A DNA stretch of 64,000 nucleotides from Sipunculus nudus (taxonomy: Eukaryota; Annelida; Sipuncula; Golfingiida; Sipunculidae): positions 21,647,714-21,711,713 of the forward strand of contig CM049320.1 of NCBI GenBank assembly GCA_026874595.1. Direction: 5' to 3'. Position numbers and translations under genes: made by a program. Shown here in pieces: positions 43,081 through 55,000 of this stretch (positions are counted from its first letter, which is position 1; the number at the start of each line of letters is the position of its first letter). The notes under the pieces were generated by a model. It ran no database searches. It saw nothing but the letters and a program-made list of their open reading frames with translations, and had not been told where the DNA came from.

Positions 43081-43600
43081 ACTTTAAAGCAAGTGGGTGT
43101 TATCACCCCATCCCTCTTTTGTTCAGATAATGATATTTATATATTGAAAATTGAATATACTAATAATTAGAATTATATACTCTGGTTCCATTTCTGAGTT
43201 TACTGTCCAGCAGTGCCGGGAAGACGCCATCCACGGTAGGCCTATTTCAACATAAATAAAGCAATTTAAGAGTCGCATATTAAATACGTTTTTCATGATA
43301 TATAACTACTTTACTCAAAATCGGCGGAAGATCTGTTTATCTACTTCAGGCCAAATGGTCTTTTTAATTTAGAATATTCTTAAAAGAATTATCGCAAAAA
43401 AAAAAACATGCGGACACGGGTACAGGGACAGACTTCAGGGCACATACACCACAAAGAACTTCGACATCTGGAACTGCTCCGTCAAATTTGAGAGTTCCAA
43501 TTAAGGGGACTTTGGGACGAGTCATACAAAATGAAAAATAATCGAAATAAAGCGATTCGAAGGTTAATAATCGAATACAATTTAATTAGGGGCTGATTTG

Positions 43601-44811
43601 CAATTGACCTATCAAACACAGCCCAAATGCTCCGCCCTTTCAAATTTTTAATATAATGAGCCCCCAAAACGCTCTTACACAGAAGGTCTTCCATGCCTAT
43701 GGTAGCGAGAGCTGCTAACAAATTAATTATGACGTCAAAAAGTCGATGACGCATGATGTCGTATTGACCGACGTACGTCATCAACTGGTATCGCTTGACC
43801 ATTGTTTACTATATCGCAGTCATTATGAACGGTCTTGCAATATTTTGGATTATTTATCTCATACGAATACGTGCCAGGTAAGACCTAATTATTCACTCGG
43901 TAGTCGGAGGAATAGCTCCTGCAAACTTTCGCCTAGAACTTTTTTATAATGTCTCCTTTGTAAAAAAAAAAAAAAAAAAAAAATGCCTACATGGGTACGT
44001 ACTGGTACAGTGGGTGTATTTATTATACAGACTACACGTGTTCTGTTTGAAAGAGCAATGTAAAATTATGCAAAATTTTGTTTTTGTCAGATGATTGACG
44101 CTTTACAATGTTTGAGGACACCTGATTAGTTGTTCGTCAGTCCAATGCTTATGATTATTCATTGAATGCAAATACGTTTGAGGTCATGGACCTCATGGAT
44201 AGTTCAATTGACCTCACCATGAACTTAACGTGACTTTAATAGCATATTCATTTATTGAATAATCATGAGCATAACTGTTTCGTGCAGCCAATCAGGTCGC
44301 CGATATTACTGTAAACCGCAAGTCGCCTTACAAAAACAAAATTTGCATACTTTGTGAGACCTCTGCCAAACAGAACATGTGTAGTCTATACCAGTATCGT
44401 AGTCGGCATGTTTTCCGGGATATTTTTTTTAAATACAAAGGAGACAGTATAAAAAGTTCTAGGCCAAAGGCTGAGGAGCCATATTCCTCCAACTACCGAG
44501 TTAATGATAATTTCTTCCCTGGTGCGTAATTCTTATGGGACAAATAATCCAAAATATAGCAAAACAGTTCACAGTGACTGCGATATACTCATTACTTGAG
44601 AACAGAGATTAGCGATTCCAGTTGATGACGTCATCAATGCGACATCATATGTCATCGGCCTTTGTGACGTCACTCTGGTGTTGTAAAAGAGCTCTCGCAA
44701 CCATGGGCGTGAAAAGCCTTCTGTGAAGGAGCGTTTCGGGTCTCAACCGTCTCATTATCATAATTAGGTGAAAAGGGCGGCGCATATGGGCTGTGGTGGT
44801 GAGGTCAACTC
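43601..44811. repeat. 1.2-kb imperfect palindrome
   Basis: The left half reads back as the right half across the whole length, centre about 44206. Paired phrases include CAATTGACCT / AGGTCAACT at the ends, TCTTACACAGAAGG / CCTTCTGTGAAGGA, GATGACGTCATCAA near both 43780 and 44625, TTTTGGATTATTT / AAATAATCCAAAATA, ACAAAATTTTGCAT pairs and the central GAGGTCATGGACCTCATGG. Similarity is roughly 70-80 percent by eye. No transposase. It is probably a foldback-type element. Confidence 0.75.
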
Positions 44812-44884
44812 GATGCATCGATTCGTTGTTTGCGTATGCTCCTCAATTGAGTGACGTCATCAGCTTGCCTGGTTTGTTTATGGT

Positions 44885-45160
44885 CAGCTCTCCGGTGATG
44901 AAAAAGTCATAAACGCTGTTCAAAGCTTGTTTTGTCATATTTTGGATTATTTGTCTGTTACGAATTTAATTCAAGGCAATTTAGCAAATTTAAGGCATTA
45001 ATTTTTACGCAGGCAGTCGGCAGAATAGCTCTTGCAACCTTTGGACCAGAAATGATTATAAATTATAGTGCTTCACTTGTAATTTGAACTTGTAAGTTGT
45101 AAGTTACAGCTTGTATGAAAAATAATCCCGGAAAATCATGCGGACACGAATACTGGGACG
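44885..45160 (+). repeat. third partial copy of the palindrome arm
   Basis: TGTCATATTTTGGATTATTTG, CAGTCGGCAGAATAGCTCTTG and CATGCGGACACGAATACTGG repeat phrases of the left arm (43835-43960) and of sequence at 43408, in the same direction. Confidence 0.6.
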
Positions 45161-45196
45161 GATTATATATAATATAAGACCGGTACGTATTTCATG

Positions 45197-45322
45197 CAGG
45201 GGCGGATCAAGGATTTAGGAAAAGTAGGGGTCCAACCCAAGTGGACTTATGAAAACCCTGAAAAAAGCGTTGCGGCGGCTGAAAAAAGGGACCCCTGAAC
45301 CCCTCCCCTGGATCCGCTTCTG
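45197..45322. mobile_element. short hAT-type MITE
   Basis: CAGGGGCGGATC at the left end and GATCCGCTTCTG at the right end form imperfect terminal inverted repeats. Similar CAGGGGCG and GGATCCGCCTCTG ends occur at about 51585-51800, 52158 and 62029. The target duplication is unclear. Confidence 0.45.
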
Positions 45323-45587
45323 GCATGTTTGAGTCTCCATTCTTCATTTTTTACATGGTTACAATGAAAAAGGACGTAAGATTGAACTTTTACCCTCATC
45401 AGTAAACAGTTACGATACTGACCTTTTCTTGTGGACAAGAGAGAACATCGTCGCGTGTACACATGAACACAATTCATGAATAGGCCTACCGGTGACTACG
45501 TACAAGACGCGCTGAATGAGTGACTAGAGCGACTAAGAGCCACATATTGTTTTTTACCAGCCCAGTGAAATGTTATGTATCGTGTAA

Positions 45588-46398
45588 AGGTGGTTTTTCA
45601 TAAGTGCGTAGTCCGTATGCGTAGTCCGTATCCGCAAAGTTCGTTTTCCATAAGTACGTTTATGCGTAGTCCCTTCTCCGTATTGATAGTTGCTCAATAG
45701 CTCAGGTTTTTCTCTTTTTGCAAGCCATTTCATCATATATGTATTGTACATTTGTATGTATTAGCATCAAAATTAAAACAAAATTAAAATAATAAAATGT
45801 TTAAACGATCATAATTAGTAATATTTTATAAGCGACATCCAAATCATCCAATCATCCAAAAAACATGTTGTCTGTGATAAAGAAAGGAAAACAAAATTCA
45901 GCCAAATGCCAATATATTTGGTTTCCGGAAAATTGATTTCAGAAATAACATTCATACCAGTTGGACATAGTGACTGTGCATTCAGCACGGCCTGAATGGG
46001 AAAACTATACTAAACCTGAAATCGACACGATGATTGGTATGCGTTGTGCGCAAAAATCGCTCCCGGCAGCGTTCGGATACGGACTACGCATATGGACTAC
46101 GTATACGGATGAATGGAAATGGCCCAGTTAAAAAGTCTACAAAGCGATTTTTGCGGACTACGCATACGGATACGGACTACGCACTTAAGGTGCTTTTCCA
46201 TAAGTGCGTAGTCCGTATCCGTAGTCCGAAAGAAAAACTTCAGCTATCGAGCACCTTTCAATACGGAGTACGGACTACGCATATGTGTACTTATGGAAAA
46301 CGAACTTTGCGGATACGGACTACGCATACGGACTACGCATGCGGACTACGGATACGCACTACACACTTATGGAAAACCACCTTTATGGAAAACCACCT
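45588..46398. mobile_element. PIF/Harbinger-like TIR element
   Basis: Flanked by TAA on both sides (45585-45587, 46399-46401). About 140-bp imperfect inverted ends begin AGGTGGTTTTTCATAAGTGC and contain repeated GCGTAGTCCGTATxCG blocks. The right end has a 17-bp tandem duplication of the tip (TTATGGAAAACCACC). The 156-codon open frame at 46034 is a translation of these repeats (repeated RIRTTH), not a protein gene. A 3-bp TWA duplication is typical of PIF/Harbinger. Confidence 0.7.
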
Positions 46399-46401
46399 TA
46401 A

Positions 46402-47069
46402 GGTTCTATACGAGGCGTGTGTCATGTCTTTTCTCAGACAGACGGACCGTTGGCAAGTGATGCGTTGTAACAAGTTTACCGCAGAGGTTGCTGGCTCGAG
46501 TTGACTTGAGGAGAACACGTTTTGCAGCTTAATTTATCACCACTGAGCAGTGTTTATCAAACGATATGTAAAGGGAAACACACTGCCGAGGTGTATTTTA
46601 CATATTCTTTCGATAACAAATCTTAGAATTATAATCAATATGACATTTTTATAAATTTTAGCTGAGATATCATCACGTTTTCATCTTTCAACATAAGCAG
46701 AATGTCTATTTTTTCAGAGGATCTCCCAGGGCTCTAGCACAGCGTATGATTTACCATGATTTACAATAGGTCTCCCGGTAAGCAATTAAGGACCAGTTGA
46801 ATGGAGTTACTTTGCTAATCAGAACAAACCGCGTATATCATTTATTTAAAATTCGCATGCAACATGACTTGCATGGTGACTTTGGGTTGATGTAAGTAGA
46901 TTTGAAAGTACAGTTAATTGGGCACGGACCAATATTTATCGTGAAGTATATTATATACTTTATAGGATTGTGGACTGAATCCTGTATTAATTACTATTAT
47001 ACTGGCTCTTATATGCTTCAATATTTGACTCGATAGCCTTGTTTTTATCGCTTGCCTTTGTCTTGATAA
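46402..47069. other. no recognisable feature
   Basis: A/T-rich sequence without coding exons or clear repeats. Confidence 0.3.
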
Positions 47070-47347
47070 AAGAGTGTAATATGACGCGGAATTTGCATGA
47101 CCAAGCGACCATATACAGCGTCTTACAAAAGATTGTAATAAACTGATATGATCATATTACACTCTTTGGCCTAACTGCGGTCTCCCCGATCTCAGGGGGC
47201 CCTGCGGTCGATACTTGTACATATTATGAATTACCATTGGCGGCGAAACCAAATTTTCATTGGGGGCCTAATAGTATACCCAATAGTATATATATATATA
47301 TAACTGCTGTCTCCCCGGCCTCAGGGGGCCCTGCGGTCGATACTTCA
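47070..47347. repeat. small inverted repeat and adjoining direct repeat
   Basis: AAGAGTGTAATATGA (47070-47084) and its perfect reverse complement (47152-47166) are followed by two direct copies of a ~45-bp phrase containing CAGGGGGCCCTGCGGTCGAT (about 47171 and 47302). The nature of the repeats is unknown. Confidence 0.6.
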
Positions 47348-48809
47348 CCGTTAGCGAGTGCGCCCTTTTTAACATGTTAGGGTACATGGGGTAATTTTTG
47401 CATCACAGAAGAAATTAATCACCGTTATAATCAAGTTCTCAGTTTAACTGACAGGAGATAGCGTCATAGAAAGGCAATAAAACAAAAAAAAACTGGATCA
47501 ACCCGCATCAACATTTTTATTTTGATTTTCATCTTTCAAGAAGATAAAATAGCTTAATAAAATTTTGATAAGATTTCCTTTGTTATGTAGAGCTTTAACA
47601 TATTTACCCCAAAAAATCTGTTTTTATCATGCCTTTCCCTGATCATATAACAGTTTTATCCAAACTAACAGAAATGGTAATAAAAAATCGTCCGAAGTAG
47701 TTTTTGAAAAAAAAATTAAGTGCCTGAGAACCATAGCTTTTTTGCTATACACTCTCAACAACATAAATAAAGGACCAATCTTTTGTTTGAAATTGTGCTC
47801 ATATTACCCCACTGTTTTTGGCCCCCTTAGACTAGTTGTGAACAACAGGACGGTTGGATTTTGGCTGAGAACCGTTGAGAGTCACAAAAGAAAGTATAGT
47901 AACACCATATATAAATCAATGCACTGCTTAGCCAGGAAATCTCCCAACGCCAGATAATGGATTATGGAAAAACAACAGACACTGCATTCTTATGTCATGT
48001 TAATGTTGTGGCATAACCCCAATACCTTCAGTTTGGACTGGATTAAAATTAAGCAACATATAAACAGAGGCAGCTGGATATTTACTCCCTGGTAACCTGG
48101 TGTGGAATTCTACAGTTGATAACTCTTGTTTCTTGCTCTAACTAAAACATTTTTAAATGCCAATTTGTTATGGAAACTACCTTACAAGCCAACCTTCATG
48201 TCTTGCGATCAGTCTTTGTAAACTGAGAACCAGGAGCTGTAGATTGCCATTTGCAACCTGGCATAAGGTAAATGAAAAACACTAATTCTAAATGTTTCAA
48301 ATAGTGCACAGAAAAATAAGATTGGTGATGAATTCCTCTACCTGCTTAACTGCAGCCATTTTGCACAAGCTACCCAAAAAACTCCTACCTAAAGAAATCT
48401 ATGCTCATCCAAATGTATTAAATATGATGTACCTTGTCAACACTGACAGCAAACCGTAAATCCAACTCAGTAAACTGAGTATGGTAATAAGTGAGAATTT
48501 CACACATTGTTCATTTATTTTTCTTCTGTATTATTTATTAATCTATGTTATTATGATTGATGTTGTTTGCACCTGTTTAATGCAGTCTCTAGTCATCACC
48601 ATGACTACACCAGGTTAATTGACCCTGTATTGTGGCACTAGTTTAGAAAATTAAATTGATCCCACAGTAGATATATTTATGTAAATAAAATACCACATAG
48701 GCTTAAGCATTTGGGGCATTTCAAGTTACCTTTCTCATACTTAAACCTTGTATCATATCCCTATCATATCCCCTTTAGTCAGTTTCACCACTTGCTGTCC
48801 ACTTTTTTT
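47348..48809. other. no recognisable gene
   Basis: A/T-rich sequence with short open frames only. I saw no splice-consistent exon or array. Confidence 0.35.
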
Positions 48810-49310
48810 TGTAGATAATTTAAAAAAAAATATATATTTTTTAATTATTTCCTAGAATATTTCATGTTGAAGTGACAAGCTAGTCTGGAAATTAAGAATT
48901 TTACTATAAATCCCCAGTTTATGTTTGACAACATTTAGTTTTTTTTTCACAATGATCTTGCAGATATGATGTGTCCCTAATGAGTAGCCATCTTTGTTTT
49001 AGATGGTTATATTTTTAGAGTGTTTACATGATATCATCCAATCAGAAGCTGTCAATTGAGGCTGTTTTTGCATGTGACCAGTGACCTTGACCGCCATAAG
49101 TAGGTCTGATAGGTTTTAAAATGTAGACTGATTTCTCATATTTTCAGAAAATTCTGTTTCTCATATAAGGTTTAAGGAAGGTATTTAGTGTCTTTGTTAA
49201 ATAAGTTCTTTAGGCCTAATCCTCTGCTCTACACAATAAATTGTTTCCCATGAAATGTAACTAATAAAAATTTTTATGACAAAAAACAGGTGGACATGAG
49301 GGGATGAAAC
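48810..49310 (+). repeat. interspersed repeat, uninterrupted copy
   Basis: Colinear with the flanks of the hAT-like insertion (30990-31160 plus 36096-36315). The insertion target TGAGTAGC is present once here (48981-48988). Confidence 0.75.
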
Positions 49311-50610
49311 GGACTATAGCTTACTGTAAATACACCTACACTTAGTTATCCTTGTACTTAGTTGTCCCAGATCAGTAGTTATTACTCATTAATCATTACA
49401 ATCATTACATTAGTGATACAAATATAGCATTTTTCCACTCACGATTAGTCATATTCCTGTAGTTAAATATATACTTTTATATATGTATACTGTATTTGTC
49501 ATCCCAGTGCATCCCAGAACCACTTCTGCACTCTGTGTTATCACTCGTTTCATTGATGGGTTCGGCTCTCGATCTGCATGGCTGGGTTTCCGTTGCTGGG
49601 ATCGGTGGAGGGAATGCATGGTGCTTCTGCCTTTGTGGTTGTGGGTGTTGTGGCTTTCCTCGGGTCACCACTACGGGTAAAACGTTAGCGGCCTATCAGC
49701 TCTCGCTGGCTTGGCCTGGTAGGCATCACGCATATTGGCTCCTCATATTTAGTCTAAAGATCACCTCAACCGTGTCTGTCTAATGACTTAAAAAAACTAG
49801 ATCCTCGTCCTAGACAGTGTCTCAGTATATACAGCGCCATCAATTGTACAAACATGAAATGCTTGTAATCACACCATTCCTCAGTATGGGACTATTTTGT
49901 TCATAAGTTCATAAGTACCCCATTTGATTGTTAGAAATTGAAAAAAACTAGCTTTTTACTCTAATTACTCTGTACGGTCTTTAAACCTGGATGGACGACG
50001 ACTGTCAATCCCCCCCCCCCCAACCTTCCTTCGCATTCTGGACATAAGTCTGGCTACAAATGTTTTTTTTTTTCTTCAACATTACTCTATTTCACCTTGT
50101 TTCCAAACACACACACATACACACATGCCGACATTGCTCCTGAACACCCACGCACAGGGATAGGGGTTATCATGGAAGAAAGGTTGTATCACTAACAAAA
50201 ATTTATTAATAATTGGGGTTTTATGGTATATACTGGTTACTGTGTACCTCCCATTCACACAAGACACATGAAGGATGTACACAGATGTTCGTGGACAAAG
50301 ACCAAACAGGTTCTCTATTAAAAATTTGCTTTTGGTGGAGGTAACGCCTCCATTTTTAAGCTGTCTTATCTAATTCTTAATCCAAGAATGTTCATTTGCA
50401 GAGTTCTTTTTCTCTTCAGGAATGTTCTGGATCCCTTAAACCCTAACTTTTTTTTCTCGAACATATATTGTTGGAGGTAACCGCCTCCATTTTTTTATTC
50501 TAGCTTTACTAAGTATATGTGTATGTGTATATCTGTAGAATTCCTTTCCAGTTTCAGACTCCTTGATTGGGCAGTATCACGCGCTCATTTTATATCCTAG
50601 TATTTACCAG
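49311..50610. other. no recognisable gene
   Basis: A G/C-richer patch at 49500-49690 has open frames in several phases but no domain I recognise and no flanking splice logic. Short C and T homopolymers occur near 50011 and 50064. Confidence 0.3.
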
Positions 50611-50867
50611 GCCTGATGGCTACTGCACCTGCCGGACCTGGATGTGTAATCTTCCCCATTGCTGGGTTATACCACCAAAACACCTCTGAGAGGCGCACCC
50701 GTTTGTAAGTGAAACACGACCGTTGGGCTTCCCATTAAGCCCGCAGAGCGCTCACCCTGGGTGGGGGGCGACCGTGAAAAAATCTATCCGCCTCGGCTGA
50801 AATTCGAATTTACGACTTCCCGGCTTTCAATCCCAGGGGCTCTACCCCTGAGCCACAAACGCCGGTA
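50611..50867 (-). repeat. tRNA-derived SINE, well preserved
   Basis: On the minus strand the head has a tRNA A box (TGGCTCAGGGGTAGAGC) and a B-box-like AAATTCGAATTT. It is followed by the shared body (TTTTTTCACGGTCGCCCCCC, GGCTTAATGGGAAGCCC, GTGTTTCACTTACAAACGGG). It is the best-preserved copy of the family at 8891 and 20468. Confidence 0.75.
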
Positions 50868-52005
50868 ATTTAATCCGAAACTGCCAAATGATACACGATA
50901 GAAATCCATGCTGGCTGCAATTGATACGTATATCTCCACAGGTTTCTACGTTAAGATTGCACGTGGACATGAAGAGAAGATAGGCAGAGAGATTCTACAG
51001 AAAATAACGGATTATAATTTTATAGCCAGGCTTAAATTCCTAAAGAGAGACTACTTCTTGTGGCTGATATATAACTGTCATCAATCGGGAGGACAACCCT
51101 GGCCTTGCACCGCCCGTGATAGTTGGATCTCGCTTCTTAAAGAGTCAGACGTACCGATACATATAACAACTGTGTCTACTTTAATCGTTTTTTTATGGTA
51201 ATAACCTATTTTATCACAAGTTTTTTTGGATCTCAATTTATTTTCAACGCGCCCCTAACTCGCCTTATCAGAGAGTAGATAATCGATTGCGACGACCCCT
51301 GCCGGCGGGCATGCCGTGTTTGATAAAAAAAAGTAATAATAATAGCTCTCAAGCGCTCTCCACGCTGCTCGATCGACCTCACCCTGTACCAGTCTGCCTG
51401 CAGAACATGTCTTCGATGAAATAAAAATATCATAAGTGTCAAGTCATAGGTCAAGTGATAGGTCAAAGGAGAGGGCGCAGAGTGGGAACTTGCTACGTCT
51501 CTTTTGGCGGAGATGTCATCTCCATGATGTAGAGTATCCTGTGTACCCAAGGGTATGCAGAGTCCATGTTAGAAACGGATCGGGGGGGGGGGGGGGGGTA
51601 GTTAGGGGACAGGGGTTCCGGATCCTTTTTCACCCGAAGCAAATTTTCTTAAGGGTTTCAGACAAAATTTTCTGGTCTGGACCCCCCCCCCCCCCCCCTC
51701 TTTCCGAACCTGGGGAACCTTTTTTAGGTTTTTCATTAGTCCTCCTGGGTGAGACTCCCACTCCCCCCCCCCTTTACCTAAATCTTGGATCCGCCTCTGC
51801 ATTTGATATAGATACGAATAAGCAAATTTCCACTTTGTTTGCTGTTCGCATCGTATAATTGTGTTGTCAAGTTTACACAGATTAGCAGCTATTCAATGCG
51901 ACATCATAGATAAAACAATCTACTTTATCACCAGATTTAAAGGGCGTATCTGTCTTGTGTTCACTATCGCGCACCCGAAAAAAAAACTGGGAGGTTCTTC
52001 TGTTG
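50868..52005. other. upstream of SDR; repeat fragments
   Basis: Open frames at 50908-51201 and 51436-51858 have no recognised domain; the second crosses poly-G/poly-C runs and a hAT-like MITE fragment (about 51585-51800). The SDR promoter presumably lies near the end of this stretch. Confidence 0.35.
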
Positions 52006-52060
52006 ATGGAGGAACAATATCATATCATGGAAACAGAAGAAAAAGTAGCTATAATTACAG
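52006..52060 (+). CDS. SDR exon 1
   Basis: Codes MEEQYHIMETEEKVAIIT plus one base, ending ATTACAG|GTGAGT inside the TGxxxGxG motif. The start could be seven codons later. Confidence 0.8.
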
Positions 52061-55000
52061 GTGAGTCCACAGGTAATACACAGAATCAGTTGTCCTTAGT
52101 GGTCACTGTGTTTTTTTTTTTTCCACGGCGGCATAATTTGCGAGGAGCATAATTGTCAGGGGCGTATATAGACATCGGGTGCGTGCCCTCCGCCTCGACC
52201 TGACTTTGTCTAACCTAACACACAGTACATGCTCGCAGAAGAAACGAAATATTGCTCACAAGTTATTTTAAGACTTGAAAAACTATATTTATATTTTTAT
52301 TATATATCATTGTTTTATTCCATTTGTTTTCTATAGGTTACACATGGAAAGGATTACTAGTAATTCCCGGGTCAATATTATCTGAATCCTTCATGCGATA
52401 ATTTAAGAGTTAATGGACCATGCATGCATTCAACACATCTGATTTGAAAAAAAAAAATTACATATTCTCATCTGTTATGCCGCAGCAACTTTTAAATTTG
52501 ATTTTCATATTAAAATGTTATGAGAATATTAAAAAGGCTGTTGCTATAGGTCTAGCCCCGCCCATCAATCCTATACTTCATGTAGGCTTGCGCACTGACA
52601 CTGCCGCACACGTCTATATTGGGACTATATGTTTCCGTCACTGACTGACAGACCAACCAGAGCATTTGCTATTGGTCCGGCATTTATATATGCCAGATAT
52701 AAATTGTATTTGATTTTCATTATAACATACATCAGAGATAAGAATTTCTATAACCTTGAGAATCTTGTCTATGGAGAACATTAAGGTTTCATATCCTTCC
52801 ATAAAGTGAGCAGGTTGGGGTAAAAATCAGAATAGCTGAACCGACTTATGAACACTTTTAAGCCTATAACTCCGTCAACCTGAATGTAATCAATACTAGT
52901 ATGGACTTGTCCTGAAGGTACAAATATGCACTTTATAATGAACACTTAAATTTGAGACAAAACGATCTAGGTAAATTATTATATTTTGTATATAGAACAT
53001 CCTCATAGACCCTGTAAGTGACCAGAACTCCTAATTTGTGAACAGTAATGCAGTAGCTAGATACCTGGCGCAGGCTGACATTATAATGCAAACCTGCATT
53101 TAGTCTTATGTGGGTCTTTCTCCATGAGAAATAGAGTAAAAGTACAGAAATCGAACAATTTTGAGTATTGCATACTTTTAACAAGCTGTTTCCTCCCAGC
53201 TGCTGTTGGTCTTGGATAACACATTTAGTATCACGGGATATGACCCTAGACATATTAATGCATGCATATAATTAAGACATCATACTGAATCGTAACAAAA
53301 TAAAAAATAAAAAATTTACCCCCTATCCCTTAATTATACTCGATTTTTTCCAGTTCTTTGCTCTGATATGGCATCTGCCTCACCGAGATATCGCCTTTTC
53401 ATTCTCTGGACTGTATCTAATCCACTTACTATGAACTAATTATAAAGATTACTATGAGAATTTAAAATGATTTTGGTTCGTCGCCATTTCTGAATCATAA
53501 TAAAATAGGTTTCAAGTAAAGTTTTATCTTTAGTTATTTATCAACAAAAATAGGGTAATGCATAACACTGCCGTTTGCCTATTATAGTAAGTAGGTGTTC
53601 GCCCTCACGGTACGTTGAGGTTCAGTATTAATATTTTCTTTACACTGATTAGGATCTTTAAGATGTTTATTTTTTTTAGCTCAACTAATGATAAGTCATT
53701 GAACTATGGCGTTAGTTCTTTGTTTGTCGTCCGTTCGGTTGTTCATCTGGTTGTCCGGATGGTCAGACGTCCTTTATAGCGCACAAATCAAAACCGTTAT
53801 ACCGGACATTTAATAAAAAAGTTAGTTTTTAGAGCTTTTTTGTTAACCGGCCTCCGATTGAGCAATGTTTCCGCATCCGGAGTTCTAGACACTTCGTATT
53901 TAAATGCTTCTTTGCAGTATTTTTTCATTTACAATAAGACATAATTTAAGAAAATATCGATCCCTGGGTCATTAATTTTTACTCTTACATGCGGTAATTG
54001 CAAAAATGGAGTAAATGAATCATGCATTACACTGATGTTTGTTTTTTGTTTAAGCTTGTTGCAGTAACTGGCCCATTATCATTTTATATGCCATATATAG
54101 CAACTATTTTATCAATTAAAAAAACACGCCTTCTAGAACACACAAACAGACAACCATTAGGTTGTCATGCCATAGTCCGCGTCACTGCTTTTATATTCAA
54201 AATATAAATAGCGAAAAAACGAGCCTTGTAAAATTGTTTCAAAACGAAACATGCCTGCAAATAAAAAAAGAAATATTCTTCCCTGCCTGCTGCATGTAGT
54301 TTTGACAACAGCAGTTTTACATCGAGGGTTCAGACTGGGTTTCCATAGTAAAAGTCTCTCTCCCACCCAAACACTATCCTTGATCTGGTTACTTACCGCA
54401 CTTAGATCAGCGTTGTGATATTATTGGAAATATGCCCGTCTCGTGGCCTAGCGATCATAGGTGCGAATCCAACAGCCAATAGCCAAGACCCATGAAGCAA
54501 ATGACAGTGTAACCAGAACCTTATTTTTATTGGCAGGGGGTGGTTCCGGTATTGGTGCAGGGACAGCGGTAGAGTTTGCAAGCAAAGGAATAAGGCTGAC
54601 CCTGGTTGACCTACGACAAGACTCTTTGGAGGAAACCAAACAGCGGTGCCAAGATGCTGGGCTATCTCCCGATATGGTAAGCAAAGTTGAGCGTTTTCAA
54701 TTAAATTTAAGCAGAACATTTAAGAAACGAACCAGTCTCTGAAAATTAAGCAATACGGGCTAGTTCAATAATCCCTTTTATCAGATTTCATATTCAATAT
54801 TTAAAGAATTACTGAAAAATATAGGTAGAATTATTTTTTATATTATACCAACACTCGAACTACCCTTTTATTACCATGTTAGAAAATCCTAAGCTACAGA
54901 TCCACGCATATAAGTATATGTATATATGAGTTCTGTGCTGTTTCTCGGTAAAGTACAGTACACTCTAGGTATAGTCTACAAAAGGACGTCATCTTTCATT

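Noticed and set aside
46034-46504. 156-codon open frame
   Set aside because: It is a translation of the repeated CGTAGTCCGTAT blocks of a TIR element; the peptide is a low-complexity RIRTTH-type repeat.
49477-49783. Overlapping open frames in a G/C-richer patch
   Set aside because: No recognised domain, no splice logic and no codon-frame preference between strands.
51436-51858. 140-codon open frame
   Set aside because: It runs across poly-G and poly-C tracts and a MITE fragment, with no domain.
51955-52005. Upstream start for the SDR
   Set aside because: The extension has no ATG (it begins with TTG) and no SDR similarity; ATG 52006 or 52027 is more plausible.
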